This document shows positions 1 to 8,315 of a stretch of 16,384 bases of DNA, one piece after another. The notes under the pieces are model-generated. The model saw only the letters and a list, made by a program, of their open reading frames with translations, was not told where the DNA came from and did no database searches. A program made the translations under genes and the position numbers. Origin of the DNA: CAZJOD01 sp964547525. GTDB lineage: Bacteria > Bacillota > Clostridia > JAAYHZ01. Location: positions 1 to 16,384 of the forward strand of contig CAZJOD010000085.1 of NCBI GenBank assembly GCA_964547525.1. The letters are read 5' to 3'. How positions within the stretch are numbered: position 1 is the stretch's first letter; every line of letters starts with the position of its first letter.

Positions 1-1805
1 AACAACTCCTGTAAGCCTGCTTTATAAACCTTATCCAAGTATGTTAACCATTCCGCTTTAATATCCGATACCTTACCACTCCACACGCGTTTAGTAAAGT
101 CTTCGACAAGATTATTAATATCGGTATTAAACTCAAGTATATCTTTTTTATAAGATTCATACATTTTATTTCCCATGTTTATATTATCTATGTATTTGTA
201 GGGTTCAATGCCATATTTTTCAGCACCTTTAAAATTTATATGAAACAATAAGACCTGACGGTATCCTTCGGATAGGTATATAGGCAACTCATTACTGAAT
301 TCCCCTTTCCAGAACCCTCCTCTTCTATATTGAGGTGGAATACTCTCATCCGACTTATATAATATGGCACTATTCCAAGGTGTACCCGACCATATAAAAT
401 GTACACCCTCTACTCCTGTAAATACTTGCTCACTAAAATAGCTTATAGGGTCTGAATAATAATCATTCCAAATAGTTAAAATTCTTGCTAATTTTTCGTC
501 ACTTACAGTATTGCCAATGATAAATGTTCTGTGACTTCCTTCACCGAAAGCATACATTTCACTTCTGCGATTGCCCCACGACCCGTCAGGTCCGGGACCT
601 TTCAACGCCGGCATAACAACAAATTTTGCATTTTCTTCTCCGTTTAACCAAATGCTTTGAGGGATATTTCTGTCATGTACTTGTTTGTTGTCATAACTAC
701 AAATGAATTGTCTTTGAGCCGTAAAAAAACCTACCTTACCTGTCATCCATGTAGAAAGTAACATTTCATGACTATTGTAATCAGGTAATGTTCTCATGTA
801 TCCTTTAATATTCATTTCGGTAGCCCAAATCATATAATCTCTGTAGCCTGTAAAAGCATACCAAGGTACTATATCGCCTGTCCTAAGATCTCGGTAAAGA
901 AAGTTCTCATCAGAAGAAATCAGGCCGAATTGACCCCATAATAAGTCAGCTTGCCTACCCCTCCAAAAATGAGGCCATATAATTCCGGCAAACGTGTCAT
1001 GCTCACCGTTTCTATCCGGATCATTTTCTGTAAATGCTTTAAAGATGGCATTAACCTCATCATGTCTGAACATATATCCTGTAATATAACACTGTTCATT
1101 GTAAGTACCAAGCTTTTCATCCGTTAAGGTGATAGGAGTTAACAAATCTTCCGGGATTGTATATCCTATATTTTCCAACCAATCCAATCTAAAAACAGGA
1201 CTATTGTCAAAATTCTTATAGGCGGGATCAATCGTAGATATCCCGTAATATTCCTCTGTTCCTGTAATGTTATTGTATTGAAAAGACGAAGGTCTGTTCT
1301 TTAACATAAGATCATAGTAATAAGGAAAAAATTGCTGAAACATATTTAAATTTATCGACCTTGTGTATCCCTCATTATACAACTGTACCGGGTTCATCGG
1401 TGAATGCGACATAAGGCCGATATCGGGTATATCTCCCGCAGCCAACATCATCTCCAACCCGACATCATCGTCATGACTGATGTTCCATATCTTAAAATCA
1501 ACATTATACCTTCCTTCTAACATCAGTTCATCAAACGCTCCTTCATCATACAACCCGCAATCTCCATACAACCAACTAATTTCAAAGAATTCGGGAAATG
1601 CACTTTCTTTGTTAACAGTTGTTGTTTCAACTATAGTTGTTGTTTGAGGAATTGTTTCTTCGATAAATGTCGTTGTTTCAGTAGTCTCTTCCGTTTGCTC
1701 GGTTTCATTGCCGCTCTGCACTATCTTTTTATCACAAGCTGTCGTTGAAACAGTTAAAGCCGATACAAGCAACAAACAAAATAAACGATTGAAACGTTTA
1801 ATCAT
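1..1805 (-). CDS. Extracellular solute-binding lipoprotein, probably sugar ABC transporter (3' end cut by window)
   Basis: Reading leftwards from an ATG at 1805, the frame stays open for 601 codons and runs off the window edge. AGGAGGT lies 6 bases upstream of the start. The N-terminus is a lipoprotein signal: basic MIKR, a hydrophobic run, then TTAC with Cys24 as the probable lipidation site. A Thr/Glu-rich linker (about 31-66, repeated ETT-like units) follows, as expected for a surface tether. The mature part resembles large family-1 (LplA-like) binding proteins of carbohydrate ABC importers, including a DPDRNGEHDT loop at 262-271 that looks like a calcium site. The visible length is near the family's usual 550-600 residues, so few residues are probably missing. 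It would capture an oligosaccharide or similar ligand outside the cell. The permease genes, if linked, lie beyond the left edge. The family call is confident; the ligand is unknown. Confidence 0.85.
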   Translation of the reverse strand, partial: MIKRFNRLFCLLLVSALTVSTTACDKKIVQSGNETEQTEETTETTTFIEETIPQTTTIVETTTVNKESAFPEFFEISWLYGDCGLYDEGAFDELMLEGRYNVDFKIWNISHDDDVGLEMMLAAGDIPDIGLMSHSPMNPVQLYNEGYTRSINLNMFQQFFPYYYDLMLKNRPSSFQYNNITGTEEYYGISTIDPAYKNFDNSPVFRLDWLENIGYTIPEDLLTPITLTDEKLGTYNEQCYITGYMFRHDEVNAIFKAFTENDPDRNGEHDTFAGIIWPHFWRGRQADLLWGQFGLISSDENFLYRDLRTGDIVPWYAFTGYRDYMIWATEMNIKGYMRTLPDYNSHEMLLSTWMTGKVGFFTAQRQFICSYDNKQVHDRNIPQSIWLNGEENAKFVVMPALKGPGPDGSWGNRRSEMYAFGEGSHRTFIIGNTVSDEKLARILTIWNDYYSDPISYFSEQVFTGVEGVHFIWSGTPWNSAILYKSDESIPPQYRRGGFWKGEFSNELPIYLSEGYRQVLLFHINFKGAEKYGIEPYKYIDNINMGNKMYESYKKDILEFNTDINNLVEDFTKRVWSGKVSDIKAEWLTYLDKVYKAGLQEL

Positions 1806-1918
1806 ATGTAACCTCCTTTTTAAATTAAATTTATACTCTAAAAACGAATACCTGTTAAAACACTGTTTGTACTTTAATATATGTCAGTACCAAAAAAGTG
1901 TTTACATCTATATTTAAT

Positions 1919-1960
1919 ATTATAGCACGAAAATATGCGATTCTTATAAAAATATGTCAA
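1919..1960 (-). promoter_or_regulatory. Putative promoter for the solute-binding lipoprotein gene
   Basis: On the minus strand TTGACA (1960-1955) is followed after 17 bases by CATATT (1937-1932). A second candidate just downstream is an extended -10, TGC then TATAAT (1927-1919), without a good -35. Either would give a leader of about 100 bases before the ATG at 1805. Confidence 0.5.
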
Positions 1961-2026
1961 TAGTTTTGTTTTTAATTATTTTATAGGATAGATTTTTTAA
2001 ATGTACTTTAAAAAATTTATGCCAAG

Positions 2027-2050
2027 CCTGGTATGTTCGACGCATACAGG
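2027..2050. repeat. Imperfect inverted repeat followed by T5
   Basis: The arms CCTGGTATG (2027-2035) and CATACAGG (2043-2050) pair apart from one bulged G, around a 7-base loop. The sequence after it is gcgttttt. It could be an intrinsic terminator or attenuator in the leader of the rightward gene, or an operator. Both flanking genes point away, so a terminator here would be an orphan. Confidence 0.4.
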
Positions 2051-2259
2051 GCGTTTTTGTAGAACAAGTGAAATTTTCACAATATTGCAGCTTCAAATAT
2101 TTATATGTTAAAATTCATATTATAATCAAAGGCAGTTTAGTTTTTTATGTTGTTGGTAAAAGGATTATTTTATAATAAAATATAACTTGTCAGTAACATA
2201 AAAGCACAGAAACTCTCTGCCAGACGATAAAAATACTTAAAGTAAGAAGGTGAACACTC

Positions 2260-3570
2260 ATGTATTTTTCAAGTTTCTATGAAAACGACGTTACTCCGCC
2301 TTTAGGTAGCATTATACCGGGTGATTTTAAAGCCCGTTACAATGAAAGAGTTGCCGATAAACTATATTCACGTGCATTTATTATTTATGACGGTACGGAA
2401 TATATAGCTGTAATTTCCATTGATGCGTGCGGTTTAACAAAAGATATCACAGACAGCATAAAGAAACGTGTAATGCAGTTTATACCGTTAAGTTATGATC
2501 AGATTATGATAACCGCAACTCATACCCATGGAGGCGGACCGACATTAAATTGGGGCGAAGAAGTTATAAGAAACGAGTTCTATATTGATATGTTAATTAT
2601 AAAAGCTGCCGACTCTTTGATATGTGCATATCATAACATGAAACCTGCGGAACTAAAAACCGGTGTTAATGAACTCAACTCAATGTCTTATATACGTATA
2701 TACCGAATGAAAGACGGTAAATTAAAAACGAACCCCGGTGTCGGAAATCCGAATGTTATAGAACCTATAGGAGAAATCGATCCTTCAGTAACCGTATTGA
2801 CAGTATTTCAAAATAAAAGACCTGTTGGTGTGTTGGTTAACTTTTCATGTCACCCCGCCATTGTAGCTAATGTTGTAACAAGTGCCGATTATATAGGCGT
2901 TTTATCTTCGGAATTAAAATTAAAGTATGGAAATGATTTTGTGACCGTATTCATAAACGGTGCTTGTGGAAATATAAATCACATAAATGTATTTGATCCT
3001 AAAACTGTAAAACCCGATCGATATATAACGATAGGCAAAGCGTTGTCTGATAAAGTTACAGAAATAATTGATAATTCCGCAACTTTATCAGGAAAGTTAA
3101 ACTCGCAATCAAAAACGATTAAAGGTAAAATACGAAAACCTTCAGCAGAAGATCTATCCTATGCTTTAAAACATTTTGAATCTTTAGGGGATGAATTATA
3201 TAATAGTTCACCGGGTACAGTTGGATATATTAACACTTTTTTCGCTCTTCAAGCATTCAAGATTGCATCTGATAAACGCTCTTATCTTGATATATATTTG
3301 CAAATTCTTAACATTGGTAGACTCCGAATATTCTGTATACCATGTCAAATGTTTGTAGAATTCGGTCGAATTCTAAAACAAAACAGTACCGCTCCGATAA
3401 ACATGGTATCTATATTCTCAAATGATTATTTAGGATATGTTCCGACCGCGGAATGTATGACCGAGGGAGTATATGAAGCAAGGCTTGCAACTACAAGTAT
3501 GTTGCACAGCAACACAGGTTATGAAATATGCAATTCTCTAGCCGATATATCTTTACTTGAATATACTTGA
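2260..3570 (+). CDS. Neutral/alkaline ceramidase-fold hydrolase, no signal peptide
   Basis: A 436-residue protein whose motifs match the N-terminal domain of neutral/alkaline non-lysosomal ceramidase (PF04734-type): ATHTHGGG at 86-93, NFSCHPA at 194-200, the glycine motif NGACGNIN at 233-240, and a C-terminal SND..GY.PT...G.YE stretch at 388-406. In characterised ceramidases the His motifs bind zinc. Two features differ by eye alignment: the GDxSPN-type motif reads GNINH, so the catalytic Ser is Asn240, and the PGE metal-ligand motif reads PCQ (361-363). There is no signal peptide, so it should act in the cytoplasm. It probably hydrolyses an amide or ester in something other than ceramide. 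GAAGGTG sits 7 bases before the ATG. It is followed after 84 bases by the propeller gene, with no terminator between, so the two are probably co-transcribed. The family call is good; the substrate is unknown. Confidence 0.75.
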   Translation: MYFSSFYENDVTPPLGSIIPGDFKARYNERVADKLYSRAFIIYDGTEYIAVISIDACGLTKDITDSIKKRVMQFIPLSYDQIMITATHTHGGGPTLNWGEEVIRNEFYIDMLIIKAADSLICAYHNMKPAELKTGVNELNSMSYIRIYRMKDGKLKTNPGVGNPNVIEPIGEIDPSVTVLTVFQNKRPVGVLVNFSCHPAIVANVVTSADYIGVLSSELKLKYGNDFVTVFINGACGNINHINVFDPKTVKPDRYITIGKALSDKVTEIIDNSATLSGKLNSQSKTIKGKIRKPSAEDLSYALKHFESLGDELYNSSPGTVGYINTFFALQAFKIASDKRSYLDIYLQILNIGRLRIFCIPCQMFVEFGRILKQNSTAPINMVSIFSNDYLGYVPTAECMTEGVYEARLATTSMLHSNTGYEICNSLADISLLEYT

Positions 3571-3654
3571 GTAAAAAAACAATGTAAATTTATTTATTTA
3601 TTATAGATATAATCTGATATACTTAATGAAGACTATATATGGAGGATAATATTT

Positions 3655-5433
3655 ATGTTTAGAGACTTAGGTTCACCGATTAAAGAGGGTATGCTTCAAA
3701 GCTTTCTTATAGGTCCGGATATAAACGGTATAAATAATACGGTGTATTTTTCTATTTCACAATGTGAAGATTCTGTTTTATTTATTAAATATAATATCGA
3801 TACAAAAGAGATACGCGGGTACAGAGCTAAGAATGACTCGGATGTAAAAAGTAAAATGGGAGCATGGATTAGCACTCTTGCAAGCAATAACAGGATATAT
3901 CTTGGAACATATTATGAAGGACACATATTAAGGTATGATATTAAAAAGGATGAGTTTGTTGATTTAGGACAAGCTTTAAATGATGAAACATATATAATGG
4001 GTTTATGTGATGACGGTATGGGTAATGTTTACGGCAGCACATACCCGGGCGCAAAATTATTTAGAATGGATCTTAAAACTGAAACAATAGAAGATTTAGG
4101 TAAATTTGACGATGAATCTTTATATTGCAGAAATCCTCATGTATCAAAATCCGGAAAAATAGTAACCGTATTAGGGACAAAACAGGTGAAAGTGGCAATA
4201 TATGATCCTAAAACCGGTGAAAAAAAAGTATTTCCTTATCCCCAAAAAGCTGCCGGTTCCTTAACAATATTTAAAAATGACGACAAAGACATATTTGTTA
4301 AATTAAATGATAAAGATAACGATACATTCATGGTTACAGATGAAGGATTGGTGAAAGTGAATTCGGAATTGGCGGTCCCATTCACCAAGTGGTTTTCAAA
4401 TGATAGAAAACTTCTAAAAATAACAAATAAATCATTGGAAATTCAACTTCCTGACGGAACAAATCAATTACACAATCTAATATACGAATCCTCCGGTTTA
4501 ATGTTATGGATGGTTCATAAAGGACCGGACAATAAAATTTACGGCAGCTCCGCTTTACCGTTAAGGATGTTTAGGTATGATCCTGAAACCGACCAATCGG
4601 TTAATCTGGGAAATCCGTCTACAACCGACGGCGAAATATATTCTATGACCAATTATAACGGAAAACTGTATATAGCAAGTTATTCGGGAGCAATTATTTC
4701 TGAATACGACCCTAAAAAACCTTGGAATTTTGGTTTTGAGAAATCAAACAATCCTAGAGAGATCGGTAAGATCGGATATGGCCAAAATAGACCTACCTCT
4801 ATGATAACTTCAATAAACGGTAAGATATATATTGCTTCTGTACCCACATACGGAGAGACATCCGGTGCGTTATCTAAATTCGATCCGGAGACAGACGAAT
4901 TTACAGTATGGCGTGGAATTGTAGGAGAACAATCGGTATTTGTACTGGATAACATAGGAGATACGGGATATATATGTGCGGCAACTACAAATGAAGTTGG
5001 TACCGGTGCGGATATTCCCAATGACGATGCAAAGCTGTTTATTTGGGATATTTATAAAGATGAAAAAGTTTCGCAAACAATTCCTATAAAAGGTGCAAAA
5101 AGAATAGTTTCGGTTAAATTTAAAAACAATATTATATACGGATTGACCGGAAACGGTATTTTGTTTGCATATAACCATGCCAACAATGTTGTTGAATGGT
5201 CTAAAGAACTGCCTATAAAAAATGCCATTTGGCCCGGCATGGATATTACAGATAATTGTGTTATATATGGTGCCGGAGATAATAAATTATTCAGGTATGA
5301 TTTGTTCAAAGACGCCTATAGTGTTGTGGCTGAAACTAAAGGTTGGAACTTAGGATTTTATATGGATAAAGAAAATAATAAAATTTACTGTACTCCCGGT
5401 GCCAGATTATTATGCTATGAAATTAAGGATTGA
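3655..5433 (+). CDS. Beta-propeller repeat protein of unknown function
   Basis: A 592-residue protein built of repeats ending in a Y/F-D-x-x-(K/T)-x-(D/E) turn: KYNIDTKE (about 46), RYDIKKDE (93), RMDLKTET (137), IYDPKTGE (182), RYDPETDQ (307), EYDPKKPW (350), KFDPETDE (408), WDIYKDEK (464) and RYDLFKDA (547). Between them, strands of the type KIYIAS or NVYGST recur. This is typical of YVTN/Kelch-like propellers, and the length suggests two propellers of about seven blades or one large one. No signal peptide or membrane segment is seen, so it is probably cytoplasmic, like the hydrolase encoded just upstream. GGAGG precedes the ATG by about 9 bases. It could be a lyase-like enzyme or a ligand-binding partner; no catalytic motif can be named. 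A strong terminator follows. Confidence 0.7.
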   Translation: MFRDLGSPIKEGMLQSFLIGPDINGINNTVYFSISQCEDSVLFIKYNIDTKEIRGYRAKNDSDVKSKMGAWISTLASNNRIYLGTYYEGHILRYDIKKDEFVDLGQALNDETYIMGLCDDGMGNVYGSTYPGAKLFRMDLKTETIEDLGKFDDESLYCRNPHVSKSGKIVTVLGTKQVKVAIYDPKTGEKKVFPYPQKAAGSLTIFKNDDKDIFVKLNDKDNDTFMVTDEGLVKVNSELAVPFTKWFSNDRKLLKITNKSLEIQLPDGTNQLHNLIYESSGLMLWMVHKGPDNKIYGSSALPLRMFRYDPETDQSVNLGNPSTTDGEIYSMTNYNGKLYIASYSGAIISEYDPKKPWNFGFEKSNNPREIGKIGYGQNRPTSMITSINGKIYIASVPTYGETSGALSKFDPETDEFTVWRGIVGEQSVFVLDNIGDTGYICAATTNEVGTGADIPNDDAKLFIWDIYKDEKVSQTIPIKGAKRIVSVKFKNNIIYGLTGNGILFAYNHANNVVEWSKELPIKNAIWPGMDITDNCVIYGAGDNKLFRYDLFKDAYSVVAETKGWNLGFYMDKENNKIYCTPGARLLCYEIKD

Positions 5434-5521
5434 TTATAATTATAATTACCTAGTAATATATTCAAGTGAAATTTTATAAAATCAAAGGCAAACTACATAT
5501 ATAAATAAATATAATTTTAAC

Positions 5522-5565
5522 TATAAAATGCAAAAGCCGTGAAAATAGGGCTTTTGCATTTTATA
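5522..5565. terminator. Bidirectional intrinsic terminator
   Basis: A perfect 17-bp inverted repeat (5522-5538 with 5549-5565) encloses a 10-base loop. The core is AATGCAAAAGCC / GGCTTTTGCATT, and each outer end reads TTTTATA when transcribed. It sits between convergent genes (ends at 5433 and 5600) and can serve both. Confidence 0.9.
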
Positions 5566-5599
5566 TAATTATATTAGTCAGAAACTCTATAAACTCACT

Positions 5600-6460
5600 T
5601 TATTTTAAACTCATACCGGTAAAGTCGTATATAAAAAATACCCTGTATTCGCTTATACCGATATTAAACTCTTTAATAAGTTTTGTAATGGTATTTCTTA
5701 TAATATTTGCTCCTTGATTTACTTCCACATACATCTTATCTCCTATTAGTTTAGCTCTTTTTGTCATTAAAGCGGGGTCTGAAGAAAAATATTTTTGTTT
5801 TCTTCCGTTTACACGAGTATTATGTTCTAAACCCATAAATTTTTTTTCATCAAGTTCCAGTAATAATTCGCATGTTTTAGCCAGCATATCCTGCCATGAA
5901 TCCACTCTTATAATTTGATTATTCTTTACTTTAAATCCGTATGGCTTTTTATGAGTAAAATTCTCGTATAACGAATGACCCGGTTCTGTACTTGGAGATT
6001 TAATCTGAGTATTAAACGGTACCTTTTGTTCTGAAGCTTCAGGTAGTAAAAAATCCTTTCTTTCTGATTTTTTTTCATTTAAATCTATATCAGAATCATC
6101 TTCAATATCAGAATCCTCATCCTCATCTTGGTTTAGGACTTCTTTTTCAAGAATTTCTTTACTATACTCCTCTTTAGCAATATCACTCGCCCTATCTTCC
6201 TCCATTTCATTACTTTCATTTTGAAAAGTCTCAAGAATTGCATTTGTCTTATTGTTAAAGGTTTCTACTTCCTCTGCCAAGTTTATGTAATATCTAATTG
6301 AAGTAAAATCTTTATCTTTGCGAAACCTCTCAACCTTTTCCCAAATTACTTCTTGTGTTTCGTTCAAAAGACCACTGAATAGTTGCAATCCGGTAATTAT
6401 ATCTTTAGTTTTACCGGGTACCTCCTCCTTGATTTTCCATATAAGCTCTTCACAATCCAT
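5600..6460 (-). CDS. Hypothetical protein with acidic linker and conserved-looking C-terminal domain
   Basis: A 286-residue soluble protein with no name I can support. Residues 1-90 are charged and probably helical. Residues 108-136 are a very acidic, Asp/Glu/Ser-rich low-complexity linker (DEDEDSDIEDDSD). Residues 170-286 form a compact domain beginning KKPYGFKV, with SWQDMLAKTCELL (189-201), KYFSSDP (223-229) and YVEVNQGANII (244-254). This C-terminal part resembles an uncharacterised domain I associate with other Firmicutes proteins, but I cannot name it. AGGAGG lies 8 bases before the ATG. It is a single-gene leftward unit sharing the terminator at 5522-5565. Nothing ties it functionally to the sugar-type genes around it. 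Confidence 0.7.
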   Translation of the reverse strand: MDCEELIWKIKEEVPGKTKDIITGLQLFSGLLNETQEVIWEKVERFRKDKDFTSIRYYINLAEEVETFNNKTNAILETFQNESNEMEEDRASDIAKEEYSKEILEKEVLNQDEDEDSDIEDDSDIDLNEKKSERKDFLLPEASEQKVPFNTQIKSPSTEPGHSLYENFTHKKPYGFKVKNNQIIRVDSWQDMLAKTCELLLELDEKKFMGLEHNTRVNGRKQKYFSSDPALMTKRAKLIGDKMYVEVNQGANIIRNTITKLIKEFNIGISEYRVFFIYDFTGMSLK

Positions 6461-6494
6461 AATACATCCTCCTAAGATAATATAAATCTATATC

Positions 6495-6546
6495 TTGTAT
6501 ACAAATATGTCGGCATTTTTTATATTTTCTACAATACCGGACATAT
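6495..6546. repeat. Palindrome and inverted repeat upstream of the hypothetical gene
   Basis: TTGTATACAA at 6495-6504 is a perfect 10-bp palindrome. Beside it, ATATGTCGGCATT (6506-6518) pairs with AATACCGGACATAT (6533-6546) with one bulge and one mismatch. Both lie 35-86 bases before the ATG at 6460 and could be an operator or leader structure. Confidence 0.35.
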
Positions 6547-7015
6547 GTGTTACCACATCACTGTAGGCGTTAGTATTTTTATTCAGTTATTCTATTTTTT
6601 ATTTTATATATTATAATTAATTAGCAAATAATTCTGCGAAAGATTACATTTATCAAAGCCATAGAATCTACCCTTATTTAAAACTTTTAAAATTAATTAT
6701 AAATTCGTTATGCTTATTATTAATTAATTTACATTACAATTCTCAATATGCATTAATATTCTATATATATATTTCTTTGTCAATAATACAGGAGATATTA
6801 TAATATATATATTTATTATTGTATGAAATTTTTTGATTGTAATCATCCATATGTAATTTATATCCTATATGTATTCTATCACAATTATTATAAAAAGCAT
6901 AATAATTTTCATATATTTTAAAAATATTATTAATCATAAAATTTACCTATAATTGTAATGTTCAGTTGGATGATTTATTTTGATGCAAAATACTTGTGAA
7001 TTCTAATTGATTACA

Positions 7016-7044
7016 TTGATAAATGGAAAATTATCTAGTAGAAT
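7016..7044 (+). promoter_or_regulatory. Promoter of the oligogalacturonate-lyase-like operon
   Basis: TTGATA (7016-7021) and TAGAAT (7039-7044) are 17 bases apart, each one base from consensus. Transcription would start near 7051, and CGGAG at 7062-7066 serves the ATG at 7075. Confidence 0.6.
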
Positions 7045-7074
7045 AATGTTATAAATTGAAACGGAGTATAATAT

Positions 7075-8265
7075 ATGGATCTATATAAAGGATTTATAAG
7101 AGAACATGATAATATTACCGATCGTACACTTATTAGGGTAACCACAGGAAATGCATTTTGCTATCCTTTGTATTATTTCATACCCTCGATAACCGAAGAC
7201 GGTAAATATATTGTTTATCATCGCCTTGAAAATAATGACGTTCAATTGTATGCGACCAACCTTCAATCAGGAGAAATAAAACAATTAACAAATGCAAAAG
7301 ATGCGGATCCCACATGGAAGATATGGTGTTCTAATGTTGATACCGGTGTTTTAGACCATAGAAGTGTTTTAAATACAAAAACTAATGATGTTGTTTATAT
7401 AGAAAATAATAATGTTCATAAAGTAAATATAGATACTTTACAAGATAAAATATTATTTACAATCCCAAAAAACCGTATAGCTTCCGGACAAAATTGTATA
7501 ACTCCTGACGGAAAATGGTTTGTGTATATACATCATGATCTAAACTCATACAAATATATAACTTCCTCGAATAAATGGTCGGATTACGCTGAAAAAAGAA
7601 AATTCGTTAAGCAAGGCATAATTGAAGGTTATAACCTGGAAACCGGCGAAAGTAAAACCATACTCATTCTGGATTGTTATTTTCATCATGTATTCGCATA
7701 TGATAATACACATTTTGTAATCAATCATCCGGCAAATGAAAGTGGAATGCTTTATACAGCTTTAGACGGAAACTGGTATACACATTTAAGAACACAAAAT
7801 CACGACGGGAAAACTGTATCCCATTGCACATCTACCACCAAAGGTATTGCATACGAAGCGTACAAAGGACACAATAACGTACACGGGGGAATATATAACC
7901 CTGTAAATCATAAATATACCGAATTTAAGCTCCCGGAGTTTTTCGGATACACACACACAGGCGTAGACCCGACAGGCGACTTGTTTTTTTACGAAAATAT
8001 TATCTATGATGCGGATAGAACTATAATTACACATGATATGTATTATTTGAAAGAGATGATAAGTAATGAATGTATTTTTAATAAAATTATTAGTAACAGG
8101 GAAACATTCGGACCTTTATGCCAAAAAAGCCACTTTCATCCTCGAATGACTGACGACAGAAAGTATATAGTTTTTACATGCGGATGTAGCGAGACAAAAA
8201 CAAATCATATCTATTTTGTTGATATAAGTGACTTAGATAAAACTAAAGGTTTTATATATCCATAA
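7075..8265 (+). CDS. Oligogalacturonate lyase-family beta-propeller enzyme
   Basis: A 396-residue cytoplasmic protein, close to the roughly 390 residues usual for oligogalacturonate lyases (PF14583-type seven-bladed propellers, which cut digalacturonates by beta-elimination). TolB-like blades are visible (ITEDGKYIVY, ITPDGKWFVY, MTDDRKYIVF). By eye against the Dickeya/Yersinia enzymes the metal site is kept: His294 in YTHTGVDPTG, and Gln350, His353 and His355 in QKSHFHP, with the family's Q-x-x-H-x-H spacing. His250 lines up with the proposed catalytic base. The Arg that helps catalysis in the Yersinia enzyme appears to be Gly224 here, so reaction or substrate may differ. It heads a unit with the URO-D-like gene, 50 bases downstream. 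Family call good; true galacturonate activity uncertain because no other pectin gene is in view. Confidence 0.7.
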   Translation: MDLYKGFIREHDNITDRTLIRVTTGNAFCYPLYYFIPSITEDGKYIVYHRLENNDVQLYATNLQSGEIKQLTNAKDADPTWKIWCSNVDTGVLDHRSVLNTKTNDVVYIENNNVHKVNIDTLQDKILFTIPKNRIASGQNCITPDGKWFVYIHHDLNSYKYITSSNKWSDYAEKRKFVKQGIIEGYNLETGESKTILILDCYFHHVFAYDNTHFVINHPANESGMLYTALDGNWYTHLRTQNHDGKTVSHCTSTTKGIAYEAYKGHNNVHGGIYNPVNHKYTEFKLPEFFGYTHTGVDPTGDLFFYENIIYDADRTIITHDMYYLKEMISNECIFNKIISNRETFGPLCQKSHFHPRMTDDRKYIVFTCGCSETKTNHIYFVDISDLDKTKGFIYP

Positions 8266-8315
8266 CATAAATGTGACTGTACTATAAAATATAAAAGACA
8301 GGAGGATTTTTTTTT

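Larger units (their letters stand above)
1806..2259. other. Divergent intergenic region
   Basis: This 454-bp gap separates two divergent genes. It holds the leftward promoter (1919-1960), an imperfect hairpin (2027-2050), a weak rightward promoter candidate (TTGTTG at 2150-2155 and TATAAT at 2171-2176, with a short 15-base spacer) and a GAAGGTG ribosome binding site at 2246-2252. No further open frame looks coding. Confidence 0.6.
6461..7074. other. Long AT-rich divergent intergenic region
   Basis: This 614-bp stretch is extremely AT-rich and has no credible open frame or RNA gene. It carries the repeats at 6495-6546, an all-AT hairpin (AATTATTAT at 6883-6891 with ATAATAATT at 6899-6907), and the promoter for the next gene at 7016-7044. 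The middle 6550-6960 shows nothing I can interpret. Confidence 0.6.

Noticed and set aside
1708..1917. A 69-residue plus-strand open frame
   Set aside because: It runs over the start and leader of the leftward lipoprotein gene, whose signal peptide and ribosome site are clear; the frame has low-complexity, non-protein-like composition.
2279..2293. Catabolite-repression (cre)-like sequence TGAAAACGACGTTA
   Set aside because: The 3' half lacks the consensus CA and it lies inside the coding start of the ceramidase-fold gene; not convincing.
4680..5309. Several overlapping minus-strand open frames of 85-113 residues
   Set aside because: They are antisense to the propeller gene, whose repeat pattern shows the plus frame is the coding one.
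6883..6907. AT-only hairpin as a terminator
   Set aside because: A 9-bp stem of only A and T in very AT-rich sequence is expected by chance and would be unstable; no gene ends nearby.
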